A DNA stretch of 64,000 bases from Vibrio vulnificus NBRC 15645 = ATCC 27562 (GCF_002224265.1 NZ_CP012881.1:3038001-3102000); one strand, 5' to 3'. Numbered from the stretch's first letter, positions 34,398-42,534 are shown. The notes: a model not told the origin generated them from the sequence alone. Program-made: numbers and translations.

Positions 34398-34864
34398 TTA
34401 GTCACGTAAAATCAGTTGGTTGCATCTTTTCTTTGCTTTCTCAGCTTTCTAATTTTGGTCTTGTCGGCAAGTTACGTTTAGTGGTCGCTGTTTTCTGGAC
34501 TCCAATTCGTGGGCGCTAAAAATTCAGAGAGTTGCCTCATTAAAGTTCAGTGCGTTTGTGAGTCGAATGAAGCGATGTTAGTTTCAACGTTTGAGCACCA
34601 GCTTTCGGTTTCTCACGCTAAAATCTCAATGTCAGTACAATCAAATTTATGAGTTAATTCAGCTTTTTAGCTTCTAACTTTGGTTTTCAAAGATAAGTCG
34701 AGTTAAGCTCTTGGTATCGTAAAACTTAACCGTTCGAGTCTTAAACATAACAAGGCGTTTAAGCGGGATTCATGCCGCGTGGCATTTTTGGTTTGCGGTG
34801 ATTTTTGTGGTGAAAGTGGTGTGCGGAAACTTGGTTTAGGCGGCACTCACCCCTTAACGCGGCG
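34392..34864 (+). repeat. ORF-less cassette A8 (family A), attC 34745-34870
   Basis: By eye identical to A2 (1136-1608) through the attC. Confidence 0.8.
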
Positions 34865-34870
34865 TTATGT
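34745..34870 (+). repeat. attC site 40
   Basis: ACATAAC to GTTATGT; terminates A8. Confidence 0.85.
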
Positions 34871-34887
34871 GAAATAAGGAAAAGCTA

Positions 34888-35535
34888 GTGAAGTGTAGTA
34901 GTTGTAACATACAAGTAGATGATGGTGAATTGAAACTTATTGAAGGTGACATGGTATGCAAGTCATGCTTCAAAGCGCAGACTGATGATGCACTTGTGCC
35001 AAATATGATGCGAAAAACGTTTAAGCCAAAGGTAAAACATGTGTCAAAAAAAAGTTCCCGTGTTGGGAGGGTTGAATATACTTACTTTATGTTAATTACT
35101 TGGCTTCTGTTACCTGTATTAGTTCAAGTTTTCTTAATGTGGTTTGTAAATAACCCAGTTGCCAATAATTTACTTAATAATGATGTTCATCGCTTTCTAG
35201 TTGGATTTACGCCAATGCAAGTGAATAGCAACGATGGTGCATATGGATTCTATTATGATGTGTTTGCATTATGGTTTATTCAAATTCCATTATCAGTCGT
35301 ATTTTCAGATGGACGAGTTAAAGACATTGGTTGGAAGCCATGGTTGGCGTTTGTGCTATGGTTGCCATTAGTAAATTTGATTCTATGTTTTAAGAAAGGA
35401 GGAGATGGTGAAAATAGTTACGGGATCCCAGCTCCTCGCGTTTCCTTAGTGGCTCGCATTATAGTATTTGGAGCACCAATTCTTATACCAATAATACTCA
35501 TTATTTGTGCTCTCTATATTCATGGCGCTATCTAG
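34888..35535 (+). CDS. zinc-finger plus DUF805-like membrane protein
   Basis: 215 residues from GTG after AAGGA. The N terminus CSSCNIQVDDGELKLIEGDMVCKSCF is a four-cysteine zinc finger. Residues 58-215 hold about four membrane helices with DGRVKDIGWKPWLAFVLWLPLVNLILCFKKGGDGENSYG, the DUF805 signature (D-x-G...P...G-x-x-G-x-N-x-Y-G). Function of DUF805 unknown. The zinc finger would be cytoplasmic. Confidence 0.7.
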   Translation: MKCSSCNIQVDDGELKLIEGDMVCKSCFKAQTDDALVPNMMRKTFKPKVKHVSKKSSRVGRVEYTYFMLITWLLLPVLVQVFLMWFVNNPVANNLLNNDVHRFLVGFTPMQVNSNDGAYGFYYDVFALWFIQIPLSVVFSDGRVKDIGWKPWLAFVLWLPLVNLILCFKKGGDGENSYGIPAPRVSLVARIIVFGAPILIPIILIICALYIHGAI

Positions 35536-35536
35536 C

Positions 35537-35663
35537 ACATAACAAAGCGTTTAAGAGGGATTCATGCCGCGTGGCATTTTTGGTTTGCGTTGAGTTTTGG
35601 TGGTGAAAGTGGTCTGCGGAAAGCTGGTTTAGGCGGCACTCACCCCTTAACGCGGCGTTATGT
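35537..35663 (+). repeat. attC site 41
   Basis: ACATAAC to GTTATGT, one base after the preceding stop. Confidence 0.85.
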
Positions 35664-36119
35664 TTAGTCACGTAAAATCAGTTGGTTGCAGATTTTTTTG
35701 CTTTCTAATTTTGGCCTTGTCGGCAAGCTGGCTTTCGGTGGTCGCTGTTTTCTGGACTCCAATTCGTGGGCGCTAAAAATTCTGAGAGTTGCCTCATTAA
35801 AGCTCAGTGCGTTTGTGAGTCGAATAAAGCGTCTTAGTTTCAAAGTTTGAGCTCTAGTTTTCTGTTTCTCACGTTAAAACTCAAAGTTAGCACAATCAAA
35901 TTTATGATTTAATTCAGCTTTTTAGCGTCTGGTTTTGGTTTGCAAAGGTAAGTCGAGTTAAGCTATTGGTATCGCAAACTTAACCCTTTGAGCCTTAAAC
36001 ATAACAAGGCGTTTAAGCGGGATTCATGCCGCGTGGCATTTTTTGTTTGCGGTGATTTTTGGTGGTGAAAGTGGTCTGCAGAAGCTTGGTTTATGCGGCA
36101 TTCACCCCTTAACGCGGCG
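35658..36119 (+). repeat. ORF-less cassette A9 (family A), attC 35999-36125
   Basis: Shortened start like A4/A6 (GTTGCAGATTTTTTTGC) but divergent elsewhere. No supported gene. Confidence 0.8.
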
Positions 36120-36125
36120 TTATGT
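35999..36125 (+). repeat. attC site 42
   Basis: ACATAAC to GTTATGT; terminates A9. Confidence 0.85.
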
Positions 36126-36151
36126 GTCCTCAGTGAAAATAAGACGGAACT

Positions 36152-36686
36152 ATGTTCATAGAATCATTAAAAATCAGGCTTCGCTCACTTGAAGTTGATG
36201 ATGCTGAATACTTTTATCAGTGGTCTGGTGATAGGGAAGTGACACAATTCAGCCTGTCAGCTTATGCCTATCCGCAATCTCGTTCAGATATTGCTAAGTG
36301 GCTGTCGGACATTAACTCAAGTTCAAAGACGATTTCTTTTGGTATCGAGTAGAGAAAGCCAAAAACTGATTGGTTATGCTGGTATTTCAGGGATTAGCTC
36401 ACTTAACCGAAGTGGTGAGTATTTTATCCTCATTGGTGATAAAGCATTTTGGGGCAAGGGGCTAGGAACAGAAGTCACGCGTTTAGTCACTAATTATGGA
36501 TTCCGAGAGCTTGGCTTACATCGAATAGAATTGACCGCATATTGTGACAACGTAGCGGCAATCAAAGCTTATGAAAAGGCAGGCTATCAGCACGAAGGTA
36601 TCAAAAGAGAATCGGGTTATCGCAATGGCCGATTCATGGACAAAGTCCAAATGTCCGTTTTATCGCGAGAGTGGCCGGCCACATAA
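36152..36686 (+). pseudogene. frameshifted GNAT acetyltransferase
   Basis: The first frame gives MFIESLKIRLRSLEVDDAEYFYQW...SSSKTISFGIE then TAG at 36350. The second frame continues SRESQKLIGYAGISGI, YFILIGDKAFWGKGLGTEVTRLV (motif A), LTAYCDNVAAIKAYEKAGYQHEG, the end of a RimJ/RimL-like GNAT. A one-base change near 36345 would join them. Its attC is of V. cholerae type and supplies the stop codon. Confidence 0.78.
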
Positions 36687-36808
36687 CAAACGCCTCAAGA
36701 GGGACTGTCAACGCGTGGCGTTTCCAGTCCCATTGAGCCGCGGTGGTTGCAGTTGTTGTGTTTGAGTTTAGTGGCATGCGTTGCCAGCCCCTTAGGCGGG
36801 CGTTAGGT
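36681..36808 (+). repeat. attC site 43, V. cholerae-repeat (VCR) type
   Basis: ACATAAC to GTTAGGT with AACGCCTCAAGAGGGACTGT, CGCGTGGCGTTTCCAGTCCC and CCAGCCCCTTAGGCGGGC, essentially the canonical VCR and clearly unlike every other site in the window. Confidence 0.88.
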
Positions 36809-36828
36809 GTTTCTAGGAGATGGAAGAT

Positions 36829-37752
36829 ATGTTTAACCAATGGGAAGTGAAAGAGGCGTTCGCTGAGATAACAGTGGAATGTTGGGGTGACTTGGTCTAT
36901 CTCCTCGAAGCTAGTTTTTTAGATTGGTCGGAATTTATATTTCGAGGACAAGCTGACTCTGATTGGACTTTAAGATCTAAGTTTGATCGGGACTATAAAA
37001 ATATGCTCTCTGAGATTAGTAATTATAATTCTTCAGAAGCCTCTAAAATCAAAGGTTTGATACAGCTTAAGCCTCGACATGATTTACTTAAAGAACATTT
37101 GTCTAGGTTTAAGACTAACACTGTTGGCAGAAGAGGTGCTAGCCCTACTAGCTTGAATGATATGGAATGGTGGTCTTTAGGTCAGCACTTTGGTTTGTCT
37201 ACACCTTTGCTTGATTGGTCTAGATCGCCTTATGTATCGCTATATTTTTCACTCATCTCTCAAACTTTACCTGAATCTGGGTATCACGCACTTTGGGTAT
37301 TCTCTCCAGCAGCGTTTCATGATTTACATATTAATCAAGACCATAGAGTTGAATCAGAAGACGAAAGTATTAGATTCATCCATGATGCATTGTGTGAGGA
37401 AAACCAGAGGGTTATTAGTCAGGGAGGTGTTTTCACACTTACGCCTAACGGCGAAGATATTGACGAATTCATCCCTAAGGTACTCAATTTAAATGGGCAT
37501 GCACCTGTGTTGTATAAAATCAAAATACCAATGTCTAATAGAGATGACTTTTTGAGGCATTTGGAGTCAATGAACGTGCATAGTGGGACACTTTTCCCTG
37601 ATTTAATTGGTGCTGCAGATTTAGCAAATAGGCAACTGGAAAAGGAAAAAACGCTTTTGCTTCGCCGAAAAAGTGATAGCTTTGCCGATAGGTTATTCAG
37701 CCTTAATCTATACCACGAAACACCTAACAAAGCGTTTAAGAGTGATTCGTAA
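36829..37752 (+). CDS. FRG-domain protein
   Basis: 307 residues from the ATG 9 bases after AGGAG (the ATG at 36820 directly abuts the ribosome binding site). FIFRGQADSDWTLRSKFDRD near residue 35 is the FRG motif; MEWWSLGQHFGLSTPLLDWSRSPYVSLYFSL follows, the second conserved block. Function unknown; the family is frequent in mobile DNA and phage-defence neighbourhoods. The frame does not stop before the attC: its last dozen residues (PNKAFKSDS) are encoded by the left arm of its own attC. Confidence 0.78.
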   Translation: MFNQWEVKEAFAEITVECWGDLVYLLEASFLDWSEFIFRGQADSDWTLRSKFDRDYKNMLSEISNYNSSEASKIKGLIQLKPRHDLLKEHLSRFKTNTVGRRGASPTSLNDMEWWSLGQHFGLSTPLLDWSRSPYVSLYFSLISQTLPESGYHALWVFSPAAFHDLHINQDHRVESEDESIRFIHDALCEENQRVISQGGVFTLTPNGEDIDEFIPKVLNLNGHAPVLYKIKIPMSNRDDFLRHLESMNVHSGTLFPDLIGAADLANRQLEKEKTLLLRRKSDSFADRLFSLNLYHETPNKAFKSDS

Positions 37753-37847
37753 CGCGTGGCATTTTTACCATGCGTTGGTATTTGTGGTTAAGATGGTTTG
37801 CAGGGGCTCCAGCATTGCGTTACTCACACCTTAACGCGGCGTTATGT
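37722..37847 (+). repeat. attC site 44
   Basis: ACCTAAC to GTTATGT; the left arm encodes the C terminus of the FRG protein. Confidence 0.85.
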
Positions 37848-37860
37848 GCTTGGAGATAAA

Positions 37861-38277
37861 ATGAGAAAACTATCAATCATTACATTGGGTGTATCAAATA
37901 TCGAGGTTTCCGCAAAGTTCTATGAAACCGTACTTGGATTAGAACGCACAGATTATCAATCTGATGAAATTGTATTTCTGGATATTGATGGTCCGGAATT
38001 AGCTCTGTTTCCCAAATCCGAATTAGCAAAAGATGTTGGTGTTGAACCAAATGGATCAGGCTTTGCCGGTATTACACTGGCTAGAAATGTTCGTTCGTCT
38101 GGTGAAGTGCTTAGTCTGCTGAAAAAAGCTGAGGATAATGGTGGGAAAATCGTCAAACAGGGACAGGCAGTGTTTTGGGGTGGTTTTTCAGGTTACTTCT
38201 CTGATCCAGATGGATACTTGTGGGAGATAGCTGTAGGTTCAGAGCTCTATAAAGCAGAAATTGAGCAACGCACATAA
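37861..38277 (+). CDS. VOC-superfamily protein
   Basis: 138 residues from ATG after TTGGAG. LSIITLGVSNIEVSAKFYETVLGLER, FAGITLARNV, GGKIVKQGQAVFWGGFSGYFSDPDGYLWEIAVG: a complete two-module VOC fold with the usual F-x-D-P-D-G-x-x-W-E-I end and glutamate ligand. Substrate unknown. TAA stop within the attC core. Confidence 0.85.
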   Translation: MRKLSIITLGVSNIEVSAKFYETVLGLERTDYQSDEIVFLDIDGPELALFPKSELAKDVGVEPNGSGFAGITLARNVRSSGEVLSLLKKAEDNGGKIVKQGQAVFWGGFSGYFSDPDGYLWEIAVGSELYKAEIEQRT

Positions 38278-38397
38278 CAAATTGTTCAAGAGGGATTCGC
38301 AACGCGTGGCATTTTTACTATGCGTTGGTATTAGTGTTTAAGGCGGTATGCGGTGGCATCGGTATTGCGTTGCTCACCCCTTAACAAGGCGTTATGC
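38272..38397 (+). repeat. attC site 45
   Basis: ACATAAC to GTTATGC; terminates the VOC cassette. Confidence 0.85.
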
Positions 38398-38868
38398 TTA
38401 ATCATGTAAAATTAGTGGTTTATGGTTTTTCTCTGTTCCCTCAGCTTTTCAGTTTTGTGTTTGTCGGCAGTCGGCTTTTTTGAGCGCTGTTTTTCGGACA
38501 TCAATTCTTTGGCGCTGAAAATTCTGAGTGTTGCCTCAATCAATTTTCGGGCAATCGCGAGGTTAGGGCGGTTGGCTCAATCAGAAATTTGATCTTAGGT
38601 TTTTTCGTTTTAGCTGCCAAAGTTCAAAGTCTGATTTTCAAAATCATGAGTCATTTCAGTTTTTTGGTTTTTGGTTTTTGGCTTTTGTTTGTGAATCAAA
38701 GTCGAGTTAATCTTGTTTTTAGTAAAACGTAAGCCATTGAAGCTTAAGCATAACAAGGCGTTTAAGCGGGATTCATGCCGCGTGGCATTTTTGGTTTGCA
38801 GTGAGTTTTGGAGGTGAAAGTGGTTTGCAGAAACTTGATTTATGCGGCACTCACCCCTTAACGCGGCG
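38392..38868 (+). repeat. ORF-less cassette B7 (family B), attC 38748-38874
   Basis: Starts TTATGCTTAATCATGTAAAA. No supported gene. Confidence 0.8.
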
Positions 38869-38874
38869 TTAGCT
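38748..38874 (+). repeat. attC site 46
   Basis: GCATAAC to GTTAGCT; terminates B7. Confidence 0.85.
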
Positions 38875-38945
38875 TACTAGTTCAACTTGTTGACTATATT
38901 CGAGTTTTATATAGAATTATCCCCTAGTGGATTTAGGCAGAGGTT

Positions 38946-38972
38946 TGGAGTTCAATTCTCCACTTCAGCACC
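38946..38972 (+). other. tRNA 3'-end-like segment (T-arm plus acceptor-like tail)
   Basis: TGGAG-TTCAATT-CTCCA forms a 5-bp stem with a 7-base loop fitting the TTCRANY T-loop rule, followed by seven bases CTTCAGC and ACC, exactly the spacing of a tRNA 3' end. The complementary 5' acceptor GCTGAAG is absent upstream, so it is not a whole tRNA. A tRNA or tmRNA fragment captured in a cassette is one reading; chance is another. Confidence 0.35.
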
Positions 38973-39068
38973 CTGGACATAATAACCGGACTCACGTTTG
39001 TAATTATCACACTAAATTACATCAACAATTTGTTAGTTTCACATCCGACAAATAAACGAGGAGGTTTT

Positions 39069-39248
39069 ATGGAAAGATTCGTTCAAAACGTAAAGTATTT
39101 CGCTTCAGCAGTAGTAAATGGGGTGAGTGCGGTTTGTTCTGGTGTTGTCGCAACTGGTGTAACTTCAGGGTTGAACCTAGAGAGTGTAAGCTCTCAGGGC
39201 TTCTTCCTAAGTCCACTCATTCCTACCAAGTTCGTCACCAGCCATTAA
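39069..39248 (+). CDS. small hydrophobic cassette protein
   Basis: 59 residues from the ATG after an excellent GAGGAGG (39058-39064). An amphipathic, alanine/valine-rich middle (YFASAVVNGVSAVCSGVVATGVTSG) could lie in or on a membrane. No family recognised. The ribosome binding site is the best evidence that it is real. It shares its cassette with the tRNA-like segment upstream. Confidence 0.55.
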   Translation: MERFVQNVKYFASAVVNGVSAVCSGVVATGVTSGLNLESVSSQGFFLSPLIPTKFVTSH

Positions 39249-39255
39249 CCCCGTA

Positions 39256-39381
39256 AGCTAACAAACAATTTAAGAGTGATTCTGCACGCTTGGCATTTTT
39301 GGTTTGGGTTTAGTTCAGTGATTACGGTGGTCAAATTGAGTATCGTGGTCGCGTGCTTCACACCTTAATTGGGCGTTAGCT
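39256..39381 (+). repeat. attC site 47
   Basis: AGCTAAC to GTTAGCT, CAATTTAAGAGTG class. Confidence 0.85.
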
Positions 39382-39383
39382 TT

Positions 39384-39803
39384 TCATATGTTAGGCAGCT
39401 TGCTTTTCAGTTCCAAAAGTAGCAAGTAGGCAGAGTTGCCAGTCATTTCATATGGAGAAAACGCGCTTGTTGCTGAGAATTTAAGAGTCACAGGTTTTGT
39501 TGTGCTGGACGCAGGGATATAGCCCATGGTCCAATCGTGAAAGTCTCTACTGTCAATTTCAGAGTAATCAAGGATGACCACATTATGGTGTCTCGAATCA
39601 TTAATAATTGAGCGATAGACTTGGTTGACAGTGTTTCGTTCACCTTCTAGGCATTGAAGGAAGTGCTGGCTGTTGAAGAAAAGAATACCAGTTATCCCTA
39701 GTTTCAAATTGTTGTGCTTGGCGGACTCTAAAATGGCATCAACGTCAGCATGTGTCATTTGCTCTGTTATGGTGCTCGTATAAATGAGTCTTGTAAGTTT
39801 CAT
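39384..39803 (-). CDS. BLUF-domain blue-light receptor
   Basis: 139 residues, nearly all BLUF. LTRLIYTSTIT contains the conserved tyrosine, HNNLKLGITGILFFNSQHFLQCLEGE contains the flavin-contacting asparagine and the signalling glutamine, and DWTMGY the tryptophan/methionine region. Binds FAD and changes hydrogen bonding on blue light. No output domain is attached, so it must act on a partner protein. Read against the cassette direction; the start is taken at MKL (AGGAT upstream) rather than further upstream frames. Confidence 0.88.
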   Translation of the reverse strand: MKLTRLIYTSTITEQMTHADVDAILESAKHNNLKLGITGILFFNSQHFLQCLEGERNTVNQVYRSIINDSRHHNVVILDYSEIDSRDFHDWTMGYIPASSTTKPVTLKFSATSAFSPYEMTGNSAYLLLLELKSKLPNI

Positions 39804-39851
39804 ATTGGGCATCCTATGTGTTTTTAAAACTATAAGACAAGTTGGCGAAAA

Positions 39852-39978
39852 AGCTAACAAAGCGTTAAAGAGGGACTTGGCACGCGTGGCATTTTCAATT
39901 TGCGTTGGGTTTAGTGGTTAAGGTTTTATGCGGCCACTTTTGTATTGCGTGCCTGCGCCCCTTAACGCGGCGTTAGCC
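39852..39978 (+). repeat. attC site 48
   Basis: AGCTAAC to GTTAGCC; terminates the BLUF cassette. Confidence 0.85.
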
Positions 39979-39999
39979 GTCATGGAGCTTGCTATACTC

Positions 40000-40023
40000 A
40001 AAGTGATAGAATAGTATCACTTT
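40000..40023 (+). promoter_or_regulatory. operator-like inverted repeat upstream of a TA module
   Basis: AAAGTGATA-N6-TATCACTTT, 9-bp perfect arms, 24 bases before the antitoxin start. Phd/YefM antitoxins bind such palindromes to repress their own operon. Confidence 0.6.
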
Positions 40024-40046
40024 AGTATTCCTTTGGAGCAGCTCTC

Positions 40047-40304
40047 ATGAAAGTAGAACTAGTTACATCACTCAAACGTCAAGCAACTAAGATCCTCGCG
40101 GATCTCCACGACACCAAAGAACCGGTGTTAATTACTGAGCATGGTAAGCCATCCGCGTATCTCGTTGATGTTGATGACTACGAGTTTATGCAAAATCGTT
40201 TAGCTATTCTTGAGGGTATTGCACGAGGTGAGCGTGCACTAGCTGATGGTAAAGTGTTAAGTCATGATGAAGCCAAGGACAAAATGTCAAAATGGCTGAA
40301 ATAA
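40047..40304 (+). CDS. Phd/YefM-type antitoxin
   Basis: 85 residues: VTSLKRQATKILADLHDTKEPVLITEHGKPSAYLVDVDDYEFMQ, the Phd/YefM DNA-binding fold, followed by a helical toxin-binding tail. ATG after TTGGAGCAG. Overlaps the toxin by 13 bases. Confidence 0.9.
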   Translation: MKVELVTSLKRQATKILADLHDTKEPVLITEHGKPSAYLVDVDDYEFMQNRLAILEGIARGERALADGKVLSHDEAKDKMSKWLK

Positions 40305-40594
40305 TCTGGACTGAGCCAGCGTTATCTGACCTCAACGATATCGCTGAATACATCGCACTTGAAAATATCGTAGCTGCAAAGCAGTTAGTGCAAACGATCT
40401 TCTCCAAAGTCGAACGCCTGCAAACTTTCCCAGAGTCAGGTCGTATTCCACCCGAGCTAGAACATTTAAGTTATCGTGAAGTTGTCGTTAATCCATGTCG
40501 TGTTTTCTATAAACAAGACGGTGGCAAAGTGTTTATTCTGTTTGTTATGCGTGCAGAGAGAGATTTGCGTAAGTTCCTGTTGAGTAAGCAGTAA
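40292..40594 (+). CDS. RelE/ParE-family toxin
   Basis: 100 residues: IIWTEPALSDLNDIAEYIALENIVAAKQLVQTIF, FPESGRIPPEL, YREVVVNPCRVFYKQDGGKVFILFVMRAERDL. Standard RelE/ParE fold; which target (ribosome-bound mRNA or gyrase) cannot be told from sequence. Confidence 0.9.
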   Translation: MAEIIWTEPALSDLNDIAEYIALENIVAAKQLVQTIFSKVERLQTFPESGRIPPELEHLSYREVVVNPCRVFYKQDGGKVFILFVMRAERDLRKFLLSKQ

Positions 40595-40609
40595 CCTTTG
40601 GGAATGAGC

Positions 40610-40735
40610 GGCTAACAAACTGTTTAAGAGTGATTCGCAACGCGTGGCATTTTTACCATGCCTTTGCTTTAGTGGTTAAGGTGGTATGCGGGAGCTTCGG
40701 TATTGCGTTGCTCACACCTTAACAGGGCGTTATGT
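40610..40735 (+). repeat. attC site 49
   Basis: GGCTAAC to GTTATGT, CTGTTTAAGAGTG class. Confidence 0.85.
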
Positions 40736-40795
40736 GCTTTTTCGGAAAATCTCAAAATCGCGTACAATCAGCGTTTTGAAATAGCGGAAATCATC

Positions 40796-41209
40796 ATGTC
40801 TAAAACTGTTCAGCAGCAAATCGGAAACGTCGCTCTAGTCGTTGAAAATTACGACGATGCTATTGAGTTCTATACTCAAAAACTTCAGTTCACACTGGTT
40901 GAAGATACTGACTTAGGTGGAGGTAAACGCTGGGTTCAAGTTCCCCCTCCAAACTCCAATGGTACGAATTTGCTCTTGGCTCAAGCGAGTACACCAGAAC
41001 AAACGCAAGTAGTAGGAAATCAAACGGGTGGTCGTGTGTTCTTGTTCCTACAAACTAATGATTTCTGGCGAGACTACGAGTTAATGAAGACAAATGGTGT
41101 TGTATTTAATGAAGAGCCACGAGTTGAAGAGTACGGTACAGTGGTGGTATTCCAAGATCTCTATGGTAACAAATGGGATTTACTGCAACTAAACAGAGCA
41201 ACCAAATAG
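40796..41209 (+). CDS. VOC-superfamily protein
   Basis: 137 residues. IGNVALVVENYDDAIEFYTQKLQFTLVEDTDLGGGKRWVQV opens the first module and RVFLFLQTNDFWRDYELMKTNGVVF to VVVFQDLYGNKWDLLQ the second. Glyoxalase/bleomycin-resistance-like; substrate unknown. ATG after GCGGAAATCATC; the upstream frame runs through attC. Confidence 0.85.
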   Translation: MSKTVQQQIGNVALVVENYDDAIEFYTQKLQFTLVEDTDLGGGKRWVQVPPPNSNGTNLLLAQASTPEQTQVVGNQTGGRVFLFLQTNDFWRDYELMKTNGVVFNEEPRVEEYGTVVVFQDLYGNKWDLLQLNRATK

Positions 41210-41214
41210 CACGC

Positions 41215-41343
41215 ACATAACAAGCAATTTAAGAGGGATTCACAACGCTTTGCATTTTTGCTTCTACTTCAAATTTAGTGGTTATGGCACAATGCTTTAG
41301 GTTAGGGTGTAGGCGTTGTTCACCCCTTAATTGGGCGTTATAC
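41215..41343 (+). repeat. attC site 50
   Basis: ACATAAC to GTTATAC, CAATTTAAGAGGG class; terminates the VOC cassette. Confidence 0.85.
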
Positions 41344-41348
41344 CGCAA

Positions 41349-41639
41349 TCAATCATCTAACCTTTTCATGGCTTTACGGTAAACATCGCTACGTTCTCGT
41401 TTTCCGACTGCTAAGACGGTTACAATGATGACATCGTCTTCAACTTTGTAGACGAGACGGTAGCCCGATTGACGCAACTTAATTTTATACATGTTGTCAG
41501 CTCCAGAAAGTTTTGAAGCTGGAACATGTGGGTTATCTAAGCGCTCGATTAGCTTTTTCTTAAATTGTTGTTGCAGAGTAGAGCCAAGCTTTTTCCACTC
41601 TTTGAGTGCGCTCTTTTTAAAGTCGAGTTTATAGGTCAT
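41349..41639 (-). CDS. relE: RelE-type mRNA interferase toxin
   Basis: 96 residues: YKLDFKKSALKEWKKLGSTLQQQFKKKLIERL, SKLSGADNMYKIKLRQSGYRLVYKVEDDVIIVTVLAVGKRERSDVY. The K-L-R-x-x-G-Y-R-L-V-Y and G-K-R-x-R blocks are those of RelE proper. Overlaps the antitoxin gene by 11 bases. Confidence 0.92.
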   Translation of the reverse strand: MTYKLDFKKSALKEWKKLGSTLQQQFKKKLIERLDNPHVPASKLSGADNMYKIKLRQSGYRLVYKVEDDVIIVTVLAVGKRERSDVYRKAMKRLDD

Positions 41640-41877
41640 CAATATTTACCGAAATGCTCTCTTCAGATTCACGCTCTTTAGCGATAGCTAGTAGTTCAAG
41701 ATCTTCGAGTCTGTCCATCATCATTTCGTACGCTTCGGCAGGTACGCAATAAAATGCTGGCTCATTTCGGTTTAACACAGCAACAGGTTCGCCATAAGCA
41801 CTAGTTGCAACTTTCATAGGGTTAGCTTTCAACTCGGTAATGCTTGCAGCAACATCGGCTAAAATTCTAGTGGTCAT
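41629..41877 (-). CDS. relB: RelB-type antitoxin
   Basis: 82 residues: ADVAASITELKANPMKVATSAYGEPVAVLNRNEPAFYCVPAEAYEMMMDRLEDLEL, the Phd-like RelB/StbD form. Promoter lies between 41878 and the attC, on the minus strand. Confidence 0.88.
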   Translation of the reverse strand: MTTRILADVAASITELKANPMKVATSAYGEPVAVLNRNEPAFYCVPAEAYEMMMDRLEDLELLAIAKERESEESISVNIDDL

Positions 41878-41931
41878 ATAATCGGTCTCTTAAGTGGTCT
41901 TTATGTTGGTCATTTTAGCCTCAATAAAGCG

Positions 41932-42057
41932 GTATAACAAGTTGCTTAAGAGTGATTCGCAACGCGTGGCATTTTTACTATGCGTCGGTTTTTGTGGTTA
42001 AGGTGGTATGCGGCAGCTTCGGCATTGCGTGCCTCACACCTTAATTGGGCGTTATGC
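41932..42057 (+). repeat. attC site 51
   Basis: GTATAAC to GTTATGC; terminates relBE. Confidence 0.85.
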
Positions 42058-42528
42058 TTAATCGCGTAAAATCAGTGGTTTATGGTTTTCTTTGTTCCCT
42101 CGGCTTGTTAGTTTCGAGTTTTTCGGCAAGTTGGCTTTTTTGAGCGCTGCTTTTCGGACACTTATTCTTTGGCGCTGGAAATTCAGAGAATTGCCTCATT
42201 CAATTCTCGGGCAAGCGCGAGGTTAGGGCGGTTGGCTCAATCAGAAATCCATTTTTAGGTTTTCAAACTTCAAACCAGATTTGCCAAAATTCCGAGCCTC
42301 ATTATCAAAACTATGATTCATTTCAGTTTTTTGGTTTTTGGCTTTTGTTTGTGAATCAAAGTCGAGTTAATCTTGTTTTTAGTAAAACGTAACCCATTGA
42401 AGCTTAAGCATAACAAGGCGTTTAAGAGGGATTCATGCCGCGTGGCATTTTTGGTTTGCAGTCAGTTTTGGTGGTGAAAGTGGCCTGCGGAAAGTTGGTT
42501 TAGACGGCACTCACCCCTTAACGCAGCG
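42052..42528 (+). repeat. ORF-less cassette B8 (family B), attC 42408-42534
   Basis: Starts TTATGCTTAATCGCGTAAAA; last ORF-less cassette before the array end. Confidence 0.8.
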
Positions 42529-42534
42529 TTAGGC
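42408..42534 (+). repeat. attC site 52 (last in the array)
   Basis: GCATAAC to GTTAGGC. No further attC is found to the right. Confidence 0.85.

Noticed and set aside
38905..38972. A complete tRNA gene
   Set aside because: No matching 5' acceptor strand, D-arm or anticodon arm; only the 3'-end-like part is supported.
1015..42534. CRISPR array, because of many similar repeats
   Set aside because: Repeats are about 126 nt with inverted core sites and gene-sized spacers; they are attC sites and no cas genes are present.
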